A stretch of 64,000 nt of DNA from NCBI GenBank assembly GCA_017255395.1, contig JAFKDC010000020.1, forward strand, positions 53,130-117,129. The letters run 5' to 3'. The position numbers and the translations under genes were made by a program. The notes under the pieces are model-generated. The model saw nothing but the letters and a program-made list of their open reading frames with translations, was not told where the DNA came from and ran no database searches. This stretch comes from Enemella evansiae. GTDB taxonomy: Bacteria; Pseudomonadota; Alphaproteobacteria; Rhodobacterales; Rhodobacteraceae. Shown here in pieces: positions 9,354 to 17,544 of the stretch (within the stretch, counting starts at the first letter, position 1; every line of letters starts with the position of its first letter).

Positions 9354-10780
9354 ATGCAGGTGTAACGGGTCTCGAGATAGTCATCGAGGCCCTGCCAACC
9401 GCCCTCCTTGCCCATGCCGGATTCCTTCAGGCCGCCGAAGGGGATTTCCGGCGTGACGATCAGCACCTCGTTGATGCCGATGAGGCCGTATTCCAGCCCG
9501 TCCTGAAGCCGGAAGGCGCGCCCGAGGTCGCCGGTATAGGCATAGGCGGCAAGGCCGTAGACCGTGTCATTGGCCATGGCGATGACCTCTTCCTCGGTCT
9601 CGAAGCGGTAGACCGGGGCGACGGGGCCAAAGATTTCCTCCTGCGTGACGCGCATCTCTTTCGTCGCACCGGCGATGACGGTGGGCGCGTAGAACAGCCC
9701 GCCGCGTTCGTGCGCCGCGCCACCGGCCAGCACGCGCCCGCCCTTGTCGACGGCGTCCTGCACCAGTTCGCTGATCTTCTCCAGCGCGGGCGCATCCACG
9801 AGCGGCCCCTGCTCGGCGCCCTCTTCCAGTCCCGGCGCGACCTTCAGCGCGCGGGCGCGCTCGGCCAGCCGTTCGACGAAGGCGTCGTAGATGCCCGCCT
9901 GCACGTAGACGCGGTTGGAACAGATGCAGGTCTGGCCCGCATTGCGGAACTTGGCGATCATCGCGCCGTCGACCGCACGGTCGACGTCGGCGTCGTCGAA
10001 GACGATGAAGGGCGCGTTGCCGCCCAGTTCCATGCTGACCTTCTTGACGGTGCCCGCCGCACCGCGCAGCAGCTCTTTCCCGATCTCGGTCGAGCCGGTG
10101 AAGGTCACCTTGCGCACCTTGTCGTTGGCCATGATCTCGCCGCCGATGGCGCGGGCCGAGCCGGTGAGGATGTTGACGACGCCCTTGGGGAAGCCCGCCC
10201 GTTCCGCCAGCACACCCCAGACGAGGCCGCTGTAGGGCGTCGCTGTCGCCGGTTTCACCACCACCGGGCAGCCCGCAGCGAGCGCCGGACCCAGCTTGCG
10301 CGCCAGCATCGAGGACGGGAAGTTCCACGGGGTGATCGCGGCCACGACGCCGACCGGGTGCTTGGTGGTCATCAAACGGCGGCCCGGCCAGGGCGAGGGG
10401 ATGACCTCGCCGCGCGCGCGGCGGATTTCCTCGGCGAACCATTGGACGTAGGCGGCGGAGGATAGGACCTCTCCCTTGGATTCCGCCAGCGGCTTGCCCT
10501 GCTCCATCGTCAGGATGCGTGCCAGTTCATCCGCATGGGCGATGATCTCGGCCGAAAGCGCGCGCAACAGCGCCGCGCGTTCCGTCACCGTCTTGGCGGC
10601 GAAGGCGGGAAAGGCGGCGTGGGCGGCCTCGATGGCGCGGCGAGTCTCCTCGGCGCCCGCGTTGGGGATGGTGCCGATCACCTCGCCGCTCGAGGGGTCG
10701 GTGACATCCAGAGTGGCGCCGCTGTCGGCCCCCACCCATTCCCCGCCAATCAGGTTGGCCTGCCGCAGCAATTCCGACAT
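9341..10780 (-). CDS. NAD(P)-dependent aldehyde dehydrogenase (succinate/ketoglutarate-semialdehyde type)
   Basis: A 479-residue aldehyde dehydrogenase. The general base Glu251 (MELGGN) and nucleophile Cys285 (AGQTCIC) are both present, as are PWNFP at 151-155 and FTGSTEIG at 227-234. The AGQTCICSNR context is the pattern of GabD/succinate-semialdehyde and alpha-ketoglutarate-semialdehyde dehydrogenases. It would oxidise a semialdehyde released by the neighbouring lyases or oxidases to a TCA-cycle acid. A strong operator copy lies 24 bp upstream of its start (10804-10827), so it is probably the first gene of its own transcript. Confidence 0.9.
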   Translation of the reverse strand: MSELLRQANLIGGEWVGADSGATLDVTDPSSGEVIGTIPNAGAEETRRAIEAAHAAFPAFAAKTVTERAALLRALSAEIIAHADELARILTMEQGKPLAESKGEVLSSAAYVQWFAEEIRRARGEVIPSPWPGRRLMTTKHPVGVVAAITPWNFPSSMLARKLGPALAAGCPVVVKPATATPYSGLVWGVLAERAGFPKGVVNILTGSARAIGGEIMANDKVRKVTFTGSTEIGKELLRGAAGTVKKVSMELGGNAPFIVFDDADVDRAVDGAMIAKFRNAGQTCICSNRVYVQAGIYDAFVERLAERARALKVAPGLEEGAEQGPLVDAPALEKISELVQDAVDKGGRVLAGGAAHERGGLFYAPTVIAGATKEMRVTQEEIFGPVAPVYRFETEEEVIAMANDTVYGLAAYAYTGDLGRAFRLQDGLEYGLIGINEVLIVTPEIPFGGLKESGMGKEGGWQGLDDYLETRYTCIGGL

Positions 10781-10803
10781 CGAAGTCTCCCTTTCGCGTA
10801 TTA

Positions 10804-10827
10804 CGGACTTTTGTTCGTATAGCGCAC
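10804..10827 (+). promoter_or_regulatory. Tripartite operator upstream of aldehyde dehydrogenase
   Basis: Half-sites CGGAC, GTTCG and CGCAC separated by 4 and 5 bp. The inner pair is GTTCG-N5-CGCAC, the spacing I recall for PcaU/PcaR-type IclR operators. It ends 24 bp before the aldehyde dehydrogenase start (10780, minus), in the 90-bp gap after the FAD oxidoreductase. Confidence 0.7.
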
Positions 10828-10870
10828 GAATCGGCGGTCTGGCAACGCCGTTCCTTTGGCGGGGAGGCGG

Positions 10871-11986
10871 TCAGAGGGCGAAGGGCGTCAGGTCCACCTC
10901 GGGCGCCTGCCCCAGCGCCAGCGCCGCGATGGCCTTGGACACCACCGGCCCGGCGGTAAAGCCCATCCATGGAAAGAGGTTGAGGAAGAAGCCCGGAACG
11001 GCGGGCACCTCGCCCAGCACCGGGCGCCAGTCCTTCGTGCCGTTGACCATGGCGGCCCAGCTGCGCACGATCTGCACATCCGCCAGCCCCGGCACCAGCC
11101 GCTGCGCCAGCGCGAGGTTGCGCAGGGTCGAGCGGTGATCCACCACCGGCCCGCCGCGCATCCGCGCGGGCCAGCCGCCGCCGATGAGAAAGCCGCCCTC
11201 GACCGCCTGTTTCAGCGTCAGCTTCTCGGATGTGAAATAGAGCAGCCACGGCAGAAGCTGGGGCCGCTTTTCGGTCACGCTGACCTGGATCGCATGGGCT
11301 TCTATGGGGACCGAGACGCCCACCATGCGCGCCACATCCGCCGCCTGCGCACCCGCCGCGTTGACCACGCAGGCGGCGTGGATCACCTCGCCCGCCGTCA
11401 CCGCGAAGCCGCCCGCCTCGGGCGTGATCGCCGTCACCGGCGCGTTGCGCAGCAGCACCGCCCCCGCCTCGCGCGCGCGTTTCAAGAACAGGGGCACGAC
11501 CTTGAACGGATCGGCCTTGCCCTCGATCGGGCAGAAAGCGCCGCCGGGATAGCCGCCGGTCAGGAAGGGCGCGCGCTCGGCCAGATCCTCGGCGGACCAC
11601 AGGTCGATCCGCAGCCCCTGCGCCTGCTCGATGGCGGATTTCTCGCGCAGCATGGCCATCTCGGCCTCGGAACCCGCCACCATCAGCCCGCCCTTGGCGT
11701 GAAACCCGAGGTCGCCGCCAAGCTCTGCCTCCAGCCCCGCCCAAAGGCCGATCGATTCGATGAAAAGCGGCAGCACCTCGGAATAATGCCGCGCCCAGTC
11801 GGCGCCCAGATGGCGGAACGGGTCGAAGGGGATCTGCGCGTGGATCGAACCGGCGTTCGACCCCGAAGCACCAAGGTTCACGTCGCGCGCCTCTATCACC
11901 ACGACCCGCGCGCCCGCCCGGGCCGCGTAATAGGCCGTCGCCATCCCGGCGAGCCCCCCACCGATGATGGCAAGATCGTAGCGCAT
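10871..11986 (-). CDS. FAD-dependent amine/amino-acid oxidoreductase (DadA/HcnC-like)
   Basis: A 371-residue DAO-fold flavoprotein. The FAD-binding GGGLAG motif is at residues 9-14, and NAGSIHAQ near residue 44 is a pattern of HcnC/opine-oxidase beta-type and D-amino-acid dehydrogenase proteins. It is related to the flavoprotein at 19169, which has the matching NAGSLHVQ. The family oxidises secondary or primary amines at the C-N bond. The gene is divergent from the 12.1-kb operon, with a four-half-site operator in the shared promoter region. Substrate unknown. Confidence 0.85.
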   Translation of the reverse strand: MRYDLAIIGGGLAGMATAYYAARAGARVVVIEARDVNLGASGSNAGSIHAQIPFDPFRHLGADWARHYSEVLPLFIESIGLWAGLEAELGGDLGFHAKGGLMVAGSEAEMAMLREKSAIEQAQGLRIDLWSAEDLAERAPFLTGGYPGGAFCPIEGKADPFKVVPLFLKRAREAGAVLLRNAPVTAITPEAGGFAVTAGEVIHAACVVNAAGAQAADVARMVGVSVPIEAHAIQVSVTEKRPQLLPWLLYFTSEKLTLKQAVEGGFLIGGGWPARMRGGPVVDHRSTLRNLALAQRLVPGLADVQIVRSWAAMVNGTKDWRPVLGEVPAVPGFFLNLFPWMGFTAGPVVSKAIAALALGQAPEVDLTPFAL

Positions 11987-12015
11987 GGCAAAAACCCCGT
12001 TGAACCGCTCTTCGT

Positions 12016-12049
12016 GTTCGCTATAGTAACTTTTGTCCGCATAATGAAC
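12016..12049 (+). promoter_or_regulatory. Extended operator (four half-sites) in a divergent promoter
   Basis: GTTCG (12016), GTAAC (12026), GTCCG (12035) and TGAAC (12045) follow the N5-N4-N5 spacing, so two overlapping inner palindromes sit 19 bp apart. The right three half-sites (12026-12049) align with the 24-bp operators elsewhere. The block lies 30 bp upstream of the FAD oxidoreductase start (11986, minus) and 32 bp upstream of the 12082 start (plus), where it could control both. Confidence 0.65.
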
Positions 12050-12081
12050 ATACAGAATTCACCGACACGGAGGTTTCCCTC

Positions 12082-12912
12082 ATGGCTCTGGACGTCGCCG
12101 CCAGCACCTTCCCGCATCTCTACTCTTCGACCGGGCTCGAGTCCCTGCGGCACCTGCAGGGGCTTGGGTACAAGAAGTTCGAACTGATGATCTTCCCGCC
12201 GCACTGCTGGCCCGCCGACCTGTCGAAGGACCAGCGCGCGGAATACAAGGCATGGCTCGATGGCGAGGGCACGCAGATCACCTCGTTCTGCTACCCGCTG
12301 ATCGACAACAACCCGAACGCGCCCGACCGCCTTATGCGCGACTACACGGTGGACCGCTACAAAGAGGCGATCGACCTCTCGGCCGAGCTGTCCTGCCCCT
12401 ATGTGGTGATGATCCCCGGCGTCTACGGCGGCCTCATCGACCCGCCGAAAGCGTGGCTGGACGACTGGTTCGTCGAAAGCGCGCAGAAGGTGGTGGAGCA
12501 TGCCAAGGGCGCGGGCGTCCGCATCCTTCTGGAGAACGTGCCCTTCACCCACCGCCCCAGCGCGGAGGACATGAAACATCTCTGCGAGCGGATCGGCGAC
12601 GTGGGCGTGAACTTCGACGTCTGCAATTCCGTCTACATCAAGGAAGACCCGGCGGCGGCGATCCGGATGCTGGGCGATCTGGTCGAGAACGTCCACATCT
12701 CGGACACGCCGGCGGATGTCTTCAAGCACGAATGCCTCGGCACCGGAATCGTCGATCCCGGCCCCACCATGCAGGCGCTGAAGGACATCGGCTACGACAA
12801 GGTCACGGTGCTCGAGATCATCGCCGACGCCAACGATCCGGCCAACGATCCCGACAGCGACTATCGCAAATCCCACGCCATCCTCGCCGACCACGGCTGG
12901 TCGGCGCTGTAA
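12082..12912 (+). CDS. TIM-barrel isomerase/epimerase-like protein (AP endonuclease family 2)
   Basis: A 276-residue protein of the xylose isomerase-like/AP endonuclease 2 superfamily. Metal-ligand-like residues are visible in LLENV (Glu near 153), NFDVCN (Asp near 180), VHISDT (His near 206) and the late VLEII (Glu near 248). Such proteins isomerise or epimerise sugars, inosose or hydroxypyruvate. A good Shine-Dalgarno (CGGAGG) precedes the ATG. It is first in a plus-strand operon with a DapA-family lyase and an old yellow enzyme. Exact reaction unknown. Confidence 0.8.
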   Translation: MALDVAASTFPHLYSSTGLESLRHLQGLGYKKFELMIFPPHCWPADLSKDQRAEYKAWLDGEGTQITSFCYPLIDNNPNAPDRLMRDYTVDRYKEAIDLSAELSCPYVVMIPGVYGGLIDPPKAWLDDWFVESAQKVVEHAKGAGVRILLENVPFTHRPSAEDMKHLCERIGDVGVNFDVCNSVYIKEDPAAAIRMLGDLVENVHISDTPADVFKHECLGTGIVDPGPTMQALKDIGYDKVTVLEIIADANDPANDPDSDYRKSHAILADHGWSAL

Positions 12913-12930
12913 TCCCCCGGAGAGAGACCC

Positions 12931-13869
12931 ATGAAAGAGTTTCGCGGAAGCTATTCCGTCAACGTCACCCCCTTCACGGCGGATGGCGGCGATATCGACC
13001 TTGCAGCCAACCGCAAGTTCATCGACTGGCAGATTGCGCAGGGCGTGCCCGGGGTCATCATCCTCGGCACCTCGGGCGAGTTCCTGACCGTCACCGACGA
13101 CGAGCGCCGCCGCTACATCGAGGACACCGTGGCCCATGTGAACGGCCGCATCGACGTGCTGGTGGGCGCGGCCAACGCGCATAGCCCCACCGCCGCGCGC
13201 TATGCGCGCGAGGCGGAAGAGGCCGGTGCGCAGGGCCTGATGATCATCCCGCCCTATTACTACACGCCCACCGAAGACGAGATCATGGGCTATTACGACA
13301 CGATCACGAAGACCTGCGATCTTCCGATCATGCTGTACAACAACCCGGTCACGTCGAACGTCGACATGTCGGCCAAGCTGGTCGGGCGGCTGACGCGCGC
13401 CTTCGACACGGTGCGCTACATCAAGGAGGCGTCGATGGACGTCGCCCGCGTCTACGACATCATCGAGGAGACCGAGGGCGTGATGAACGTCTTCGCTGGA
13501 GAGCGCATCGTCGAAAGCTTCCTGCTGGGCGCGGTCGGCTACGTGAACCCCTTCGGCAACTACATCCCGCGCGCCTCCACCCGCATCTGGGACCTGCTGC
13601 TGGCGGGCCGGATCGAGGATGCCAAGCGCATCCAGCGCCACATCACGGTGATCGAACACGTCATCGCCGAGGGCCATCCGACCTACGGCCACCAGTGCTA
13701 TTCCAAGGCGCTCGCGGCCAAGGCGGGCTATCCCGTGGGCGACGTGCGCCCGCCGCTGACCACCTTCGCCTCGCTGGGCGCCGAGGATCTGGCCAAGGCA
13801 GAGAAGCTCAAGGGCATCATGGATGACCTCGACCGCCTGATGGACGAGCTGGAGGCCAAGGCGGCATGA
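12931..13869 (+). CDS. DapA-family (DHDPS/NAL-type) aldolase or deaminase
   Basis: A 312-residue class I lyase of the dihydrodipicolinate synthase superfamily. The Schiff-base Lys165 (YIKEAS), catalytic Tyr136 (LYNNP) and the GTSGE loop at 46-50 are all in place. Members include dihydrodipicolinate synthase, N-acetylneuraminate lyase, 2-keto-3-deoxy-sugar aldolases and 1-pyrroline-4-hydroxy-2-carboxylate deaminase. The catabolic setting argues for one of the last groups. It ends inside the start of the next gene (ATGA overlap). A second paralogue lies at 27393. Confidence 0.88.
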   Translation: MKEFRGSYSVNVTPFTADGGDIDLAANRKFIDWQIAQGVPGVIILGTSGEFLTVTDDERRRYIEDTVAHVNGRIDVLVGAANAHSPTAARYAREAEEAGAQGLMIIPPYYYTPTEDEIMGYYDTITKTCDLPIMLYNNPVTSNVDMSAKLVGRLTRAFDTVRYIKEASMDVARVYDIIEETEGVMNVFAGERIVESFLLGAVGYVNPFGNYIPRASTRIWDLLLAGRIEDAKRIQRHITVIEHVIAEGHPTYGHQCYSKALAAKAGYPVGDVRPPLTTFASLGAEDLAKAEKLKGIMDDLDRLMDELEAKAA

Positions 13870-14966
13870 CCCTGCCGCTCTTCACCCCCCTCACCCTGCG
13901 CGGCGTGACCTTTCCGAACCGGATCATGATGGCGCCCATGTGCCAGTATCAGGCGGTGGACGGCGTGCCGAACGACTGGCACCGCGCGCATCATGGGCGC
14001 TATGCGACCTCGGGCGTGGGCTCGGTCGTGGTCGAGGCCACGGGCATCTCGCCCGGGGGCCGGATCAGCCCCGGCTGCACGGGGCTTTATAATGACGAAC
14101 AGGTCGCCGCGTGGCGCGGGATCACCGATCTGTATCGCGCGCAGGGCATCCCGGTCTTCGTGCAGATCAACCACGCGGGCGCCAAGTCTTCGACCATGCG
14201 GCCATGGGACGGCGGCGGCCCGCTGGAGACGGGCAGCGCCGAGCCGCCGTGGCAGACCTACGCCCCCTCCGATGTGCCCGCCCGCGAGGGCTGGCACGTG
14301 CCGCAGCCGCTGAGCGTCGCAGAGATCGCCGCCATCGTGCAGGACTTTGCCCGCGCGGCGGAACGCGCGGTCGAGGCGGGCTTCGACGGGGTCGAGATCC
14401 ACGGCGCCCATGGCTACCTGCTGCACGAGTTCATGTCGCCCTTCTCGAACAAGCGCACCGATGACTACGGTGGCCCGGTGGAGAACCGCATGCGGCTGCC
14501 GGTCGAGGTCGCCCGCGCCGTGCGCGCGGCGCTGCCCGACGACATGCCGCTCTTGTACCGCGCCTCCTGCGTGGACGGCGAAGGCGGCAGCCTGACGCTG
14601 GACGACACGGTCGCGCTGAGCCATGCGCTGAAGGCCGAGGGCGTCGACCTGATCGACGCCTCGGGCGGCGGCATCCCGGCGGGCATGCGGCTGGCCCAGC
14701 AAAAGCCCGAGCCGGGCTTTCAGGTGCCCTACGCCGAACGCATCCGCGCCGAGTGCGATATGGCCACCGCCGCCGTCGGCATGATCACCGAGCCAGAGAT
14801 GGCCAACGAGATCGTGGCGAGCGGCAAGGCCGACCTCGTGGCCCTGGCGCGCGGGTTGCTGCGCGACCCGGCCTGGCCCTACCACGCCGCGCAGGCGCTG
14901 GGGCACCCGGAGCCGGCCTCGATCCTGCCGAAGCTTTACGCCTTCTACCTGAAGCTTGCATCCTGA
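13866..14966 (+). CDS. Old yellow enzyme family FMN oxidoreductase (YqjM/xenobiotic reductase type)
   Basis: A 366-residue NADH:flavin oxidoreductase with the FMN/substrate motifs APMCQY near residue 22, QINHAG near 100, EIHGAHGYL near 178 and the following DDYGGP-x-ENR segment. The YqjM-like class reduces activated C=C bonds; relatives demethylate N-methyl amino acids or reduce dienoyl-CoA. The gene overlaps the DapA gene by 4 bp and is followed by a strong hairpin at 14972. Confidence 0.88.
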   Translation: MTLPLFTPLTLRGVTFPNRIMMAPMCQYQAVDGVPNDWHRAHHGRYATSGVGSVVVEATGISPGGRISPGCTGLYNDEQVAAWRGITDLYRAQGIPVFVQINHAGAKSSTMRPWDGGGPLETGSAEPPWQTYAPSDVPAREGWHVPQPLSVAEIAAIVQDFARAAERAVEAGFDGVEIHGAHGYLLHEFMSPFSNKRTDDYGGPVENRMRLPVEVARAVRAALPDDMPLLYRASCVDGEGGSLTLDDTVALSHALKAEGVDLIDASGGGIPAGMRLAQQKPEPGFQVPYAERIRAECDMATAAVGMITEPEMANEIVASGKADLVALARGLLRDPAWPYHAAQALGHPEPASILPKLYAFYLKLAS

Positions 14967-14971
14967 CCCCC

Positions 14972-14995
14972 GACGGCGCCCACCCGGGCGCCGTC
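14972..14995 (+). terminator. Strong hairpin after the old yellow enzyme gene
   Basis: A perfect 10-bp stem (GACGGCGCCC/GGGCGCCGTC) with loop ACCC starts 6 bp after the stop and is followed by TTCCCTTTC, a weak pyrimidine tract. It could terminate or dampen transcription before the GST gene 22 bp further on. Confidence 0.6.
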
Positions 14996-15017
14996 TTCCC
15001 TTTCAATGGAGCCCGCG

Positions 15018-15704
15018 ATGATCCGGTTTTTCTACAACATGGCGCCGAACCCGATGAAGGTCGCGCTCTTTCTCGAAGAGGCGGGGCTGGACTACGAGCC
15101 CGTGCCCATCGACACCCGCAAGGCCGAGCAGCACACCGACACCTTCAAGGCGCTGAACCCCAACGCCAAGCTGCCGGTGCTGACGGACGGCGAGACGGTG
15201 GTCTTCGACAGCAACGCCATCCTTCTGTACCTCGGCGAAAAGACCGGCCAGTTCATGGCGCGCCCCGAGGATCGCGGCGCCCTTCTGTCGTGGATGATGT
15301 TCGTGGCCTCGGGCCTCGGCCCCTTCTCCGGGCAGGCCGTGCACTTCCGCAACTTCGCCCCCGAAAAACCGCCCTACGCGGTCAAACGCTACGACTTCGA
15401 GGCGCGCCGCCATTGGCAGATCGTCGACGACCGTCTGGCGCAGGGCGACTGGATGATGGGCGACGATTACAGCATCGTGGACATGGCCGTCTGGGGCTGG
15501 GGATCGCGCCTGACCTACATGCTGGGCGACGACGCGATCATGGAGAAGTATCCCAACCTCGACCGCCTGATGAAGGCCATCGACGCCCGCCCCGCCGCCG
15601 CCCGCGCGCAGGCGCTGAAGGATCACCACGCCTTCAAGGCCGAATTCGACGAGGTCGCCATGCGGTCGCTCTACCCGCAGATCTTCGCCCCCGATCCGGT
15701 CTGA
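15018..15704 (+). CDS. Glutathione S-transferase family protein
   Basis: A 228-residue GST with an N-terminal thioredoxin-like domain (IRFFYNMAPNPMKVALFLEEAGLDY) carrying the cis-Pro KLPVL near residue 55 and ESNAI-like segment VFDSNAIL near 65, and an all-alpha C-terminal domain. The start at 15018 has GGAG 6 nt upstream and is preferred to the ATG at 15006. The closest-looking group is the YfcG/YghU-type bacterial GSTs that act as disulphide-bond reductases. Its link to the operon's substrate is unclear. Confidence 0.85.
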   Translation: MIRFFYNMAPNPMKVALFLEEAGLDYEPVPIDTRKAEQHTDTFKALNPNAKLPVLTDGETVVFDSNAILLYLGEKTGQFMARPEDRGALLSWMMFVASGLGPFSGQAVHFRNFAPEKPPYAVKRYDFEARRHWQIVDDRLAQGDWMMGDDYSIVDMAVWGWGSRLTYMLGDDAIMEKYPNLDRLMKAIDARPAAARAQALKDHHAFKAEFDEVAMRSLYPQIFAPDPV

Positions 15705-15769
15705 CTCAGCGGCCCCTGCGCGGCCCACAGAAGGTGCCGTCGCGCAGGGAGCCGTGCAGGCCCCGCCCC

Positions 15770-16531
15770 TCAGCGGATGTAGCTTGCCCCGTTGACGTCC
15801 AGCGTGGCGCCCGACAGGTGGCGGCAGCGTCCCGAAAGGCAGAAGGCCGCCAGCGCCGCGATGTCCGAGGGCGGCACGAATTCACCCATCGTCAGCCGGC
15901 CCTCGACCACATGCTGCCCGCCCTGGCTTTCGGCGAAGTCGCGGCTCATCTTGGTGTCCACCACGCCCGGCGCGATGATGTAGGTGCGGATGCCGTCGCG
16001 CGCATAGCCCGTCGCCACCGTCTGCAGTGCCGCCTTGAAGGCCGCCTTGGAGGCCGCGTAGCCGATGGTGCGCGGGTTGGTGACCCCTTTCTGTGCGGCC
16101 CAGCTGCTGATGCCGACGATCTCGCCGCCGCCCCGCGCGCGGAAGTGCTTCACCGTCTCGCGCAGCAGGATCGACGCCGAGAAGACGTTGACCTGAAAGG
16201 TCTCGGCCCAGACCCGGTCCCATTCCTCCGACGGGTCCTCGATGCCCCCGGCGAAATGCATGACGGCGGCGTTGTTCACCACCCCGTCGAGGCCTCCAGT
16301 CAGGGCAACCGCCTCGGCGAACATCGCCTCGGCCCCGCCCGGCGTGGCAAGGTCGCCCTGCAACAGGATCGCGCGGTCCTCGGGCACGCCCGACAGCGCC
16401 GCCTCGGCCCCCGCGCGGTCGCCACCGTAATGCGCCACCACGCGCGCGCCCTGCGCCGCCACTTCCCGGGCGATCTGCTGTCCGATACCCTTCGATGCGC
16501 CGGTCACCAGCACCGTCTTGCCGTTCAACAT
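15770..16531 (-). CDS. SDR-family oxidoreductase
   Basis: A 253-residue classical SDR with TGASKGIG at residues 10-17 and catalytic YAASK. GAAGGAGAGG precedes the chosen ATG at 16531; the upstream in-frame Met at 16630 would read back through the operator and has no homology. It is divergent from the 16.6-kb oxidative operon and shares with it the operator at 16573. The substrate alcohol/ketone is unknown. Confidence 0.87.
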   Translation of the reverse strand: MLNGKTVLVTGASKGIGQQIAREVAAQGARVVAHYGGDRAGAEAALSGVPEDRAILLQGDLATPGGAEAMFAEAVALTGGLDGVVNNAAVMHFAGGIEDPSEEWDRVWAETFQVNVFSASILLRETVKHFRARGGGEIVGISSWAAQKGVTNPRTIGYAASKAAFKAALQTVATGYARDGIRTYIIAPGVVDTKMSRDFAESQGGQHVVEGRLTMGEFVPPSDIAALAAFCLSGRCRHLSGATLDVNGASYIR

Positions 16532-16572
16532 CCGCCTCTCCTTCACAGCGCCCTTGACGCCTTTCGCTAATC

Positions 16573-16596
16573 CGTACAAATGTTCACATATCGAAC
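16573..16596 (+). promoter_or_regulatory. Tripartite operator in the divergent SDR / oxidase promoter
   Basis: Half-sites CGTAC, GTTCA and CGAAC with 4- and 5-bp spacers. The inner pair reads TGTTCA-N5-CGAACA. It lies 41 bp upstream of the SDR start (minus) and 18 bp upstream of the 16615 start (plus), close enough to block both promoters. Confidence 0.68.
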
Positions 16597-16614
16597 AAGA
16601 CGGAGTCCGGCAAC

Positions 16615-17544
16615 ATGAATGACGCCTCATCGGTCCTGATCCTCGGCGCGGGTCCCATCGGCACCGGATTCGCTGCCGCCTTCCTGAGCGCGGGCTTCGC
16701 CGTCACGCTCTGCGACCCCTCGGATACCGCCCGCGCCGAAGTCCCGGCGCTGATCGCGCGTCACGCCAAGGCCATGGCGCTGGCCGGCCTGCCCGCCCCC
16801 GAGACCGCGCCAGAGGTGATCGCCGCCCTGCCCGACCGGATCGAGGCCACGCTCGCCCTCGAATGCGGACCCGAGCGGCTTGAGGCCAAGCAGGCGCTCT
16901 TCCGCGACCTGCTGGGGCGCGGCGCGGCGCTGGTTGCCACCGCATCCTCCGCCATCCCGGTCTCGCGCATCCTGCCCGAGGCCGCCGATCAGGCCCGCTG
17001 CCTCGTCGCCCATCCCGCCAATCCGCCCAGCCTTCTGCGCGTGCTGGAACTGGTCCCCGCCCCCGGCACCCTGCCGGACACCATGGACCGCGCCGAGGCG
17101 CTGTTCCGCGACGGCGGCTTTGCCCCCGCCCGCCTTGGCCACGAGGTCCCGGCCTTTGTCTTCAACCGCCTGCAAAGCGCGCTCTTGAGAGAGGCCTACC
17201 GGCTGGTCGACGAGGGCGTGATCGGGGTCGAGGCGCTGGACACGCTGGTCCGCGACGCGCTCGGCCCCCGCTGGGCGCTGTCCGGCCCCTTCGAGACGGC
17301 GGAACTGAACACGGCGGGCGGCATCCGCGCCCATGCAGAGCGCCTTGGCCCCGCCTATGCCGCCATCGGCCGCGACCGGGGCGAGACCGCCCCCGACTGG
17401 CCGCCCGCGCTGGTCGACAGGGTCGAGGCGGAACGCCGCGCCGTGCTGCCCGAAGACGCCCTGCCCGCCCGCCGCGCATGGCGCGAGCAGGCGCTGGCGC
17501 GGCTGCTGGACGCCCGCCGCAAAATCCTGAAAGAAGACGCATGA
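16615..17544 (+). CDS. 3-hydroxyacyl-CoA dehydrogenase-like NAD-binding protein
   Basis: A 309-residue protein with the NAD-binding GAGPIGTG motif at residues 11-18 and the HPANPPSLLRVLELV segment near 127, hallmark of the HAD/lambda-crystallin/L-carnitine dehydrogenase superfamily. The stand-alone short form favours a small beta-hydroxy acid (such as L-carnitine or L-gulonate) over an acyl-CoA thioester, but the substrate is not determined. The ATGA overlap with the next gene shows it belongs to the flavoprotein operon. Confidence 0.82.
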   Translation: MNDASSVLILGAGPIGTGFAAAFLSAGFAVTLCDPSDTARAEVPALIARHAKAMALAGLPAPETAPEVIAALPDRIEATLALECGPERLEAKQALFRDLLGRGAALVATASSAIPVSRILPEAADQARCLVAHPANPPSLLRVLELVPAPGTLPDTMDRAEALFRDGGFAPARLGHEVPAFVFNRLQSALLREAYRLVDEGVIGVEALDTLVRDALGPRWALSGPFETAELNTAGGIRAHAERLGPAYAAIGRDRGETAPDWPPALVDRVEAERRAVLPEDALPARRAWREQALARLLDARRKILKEDA

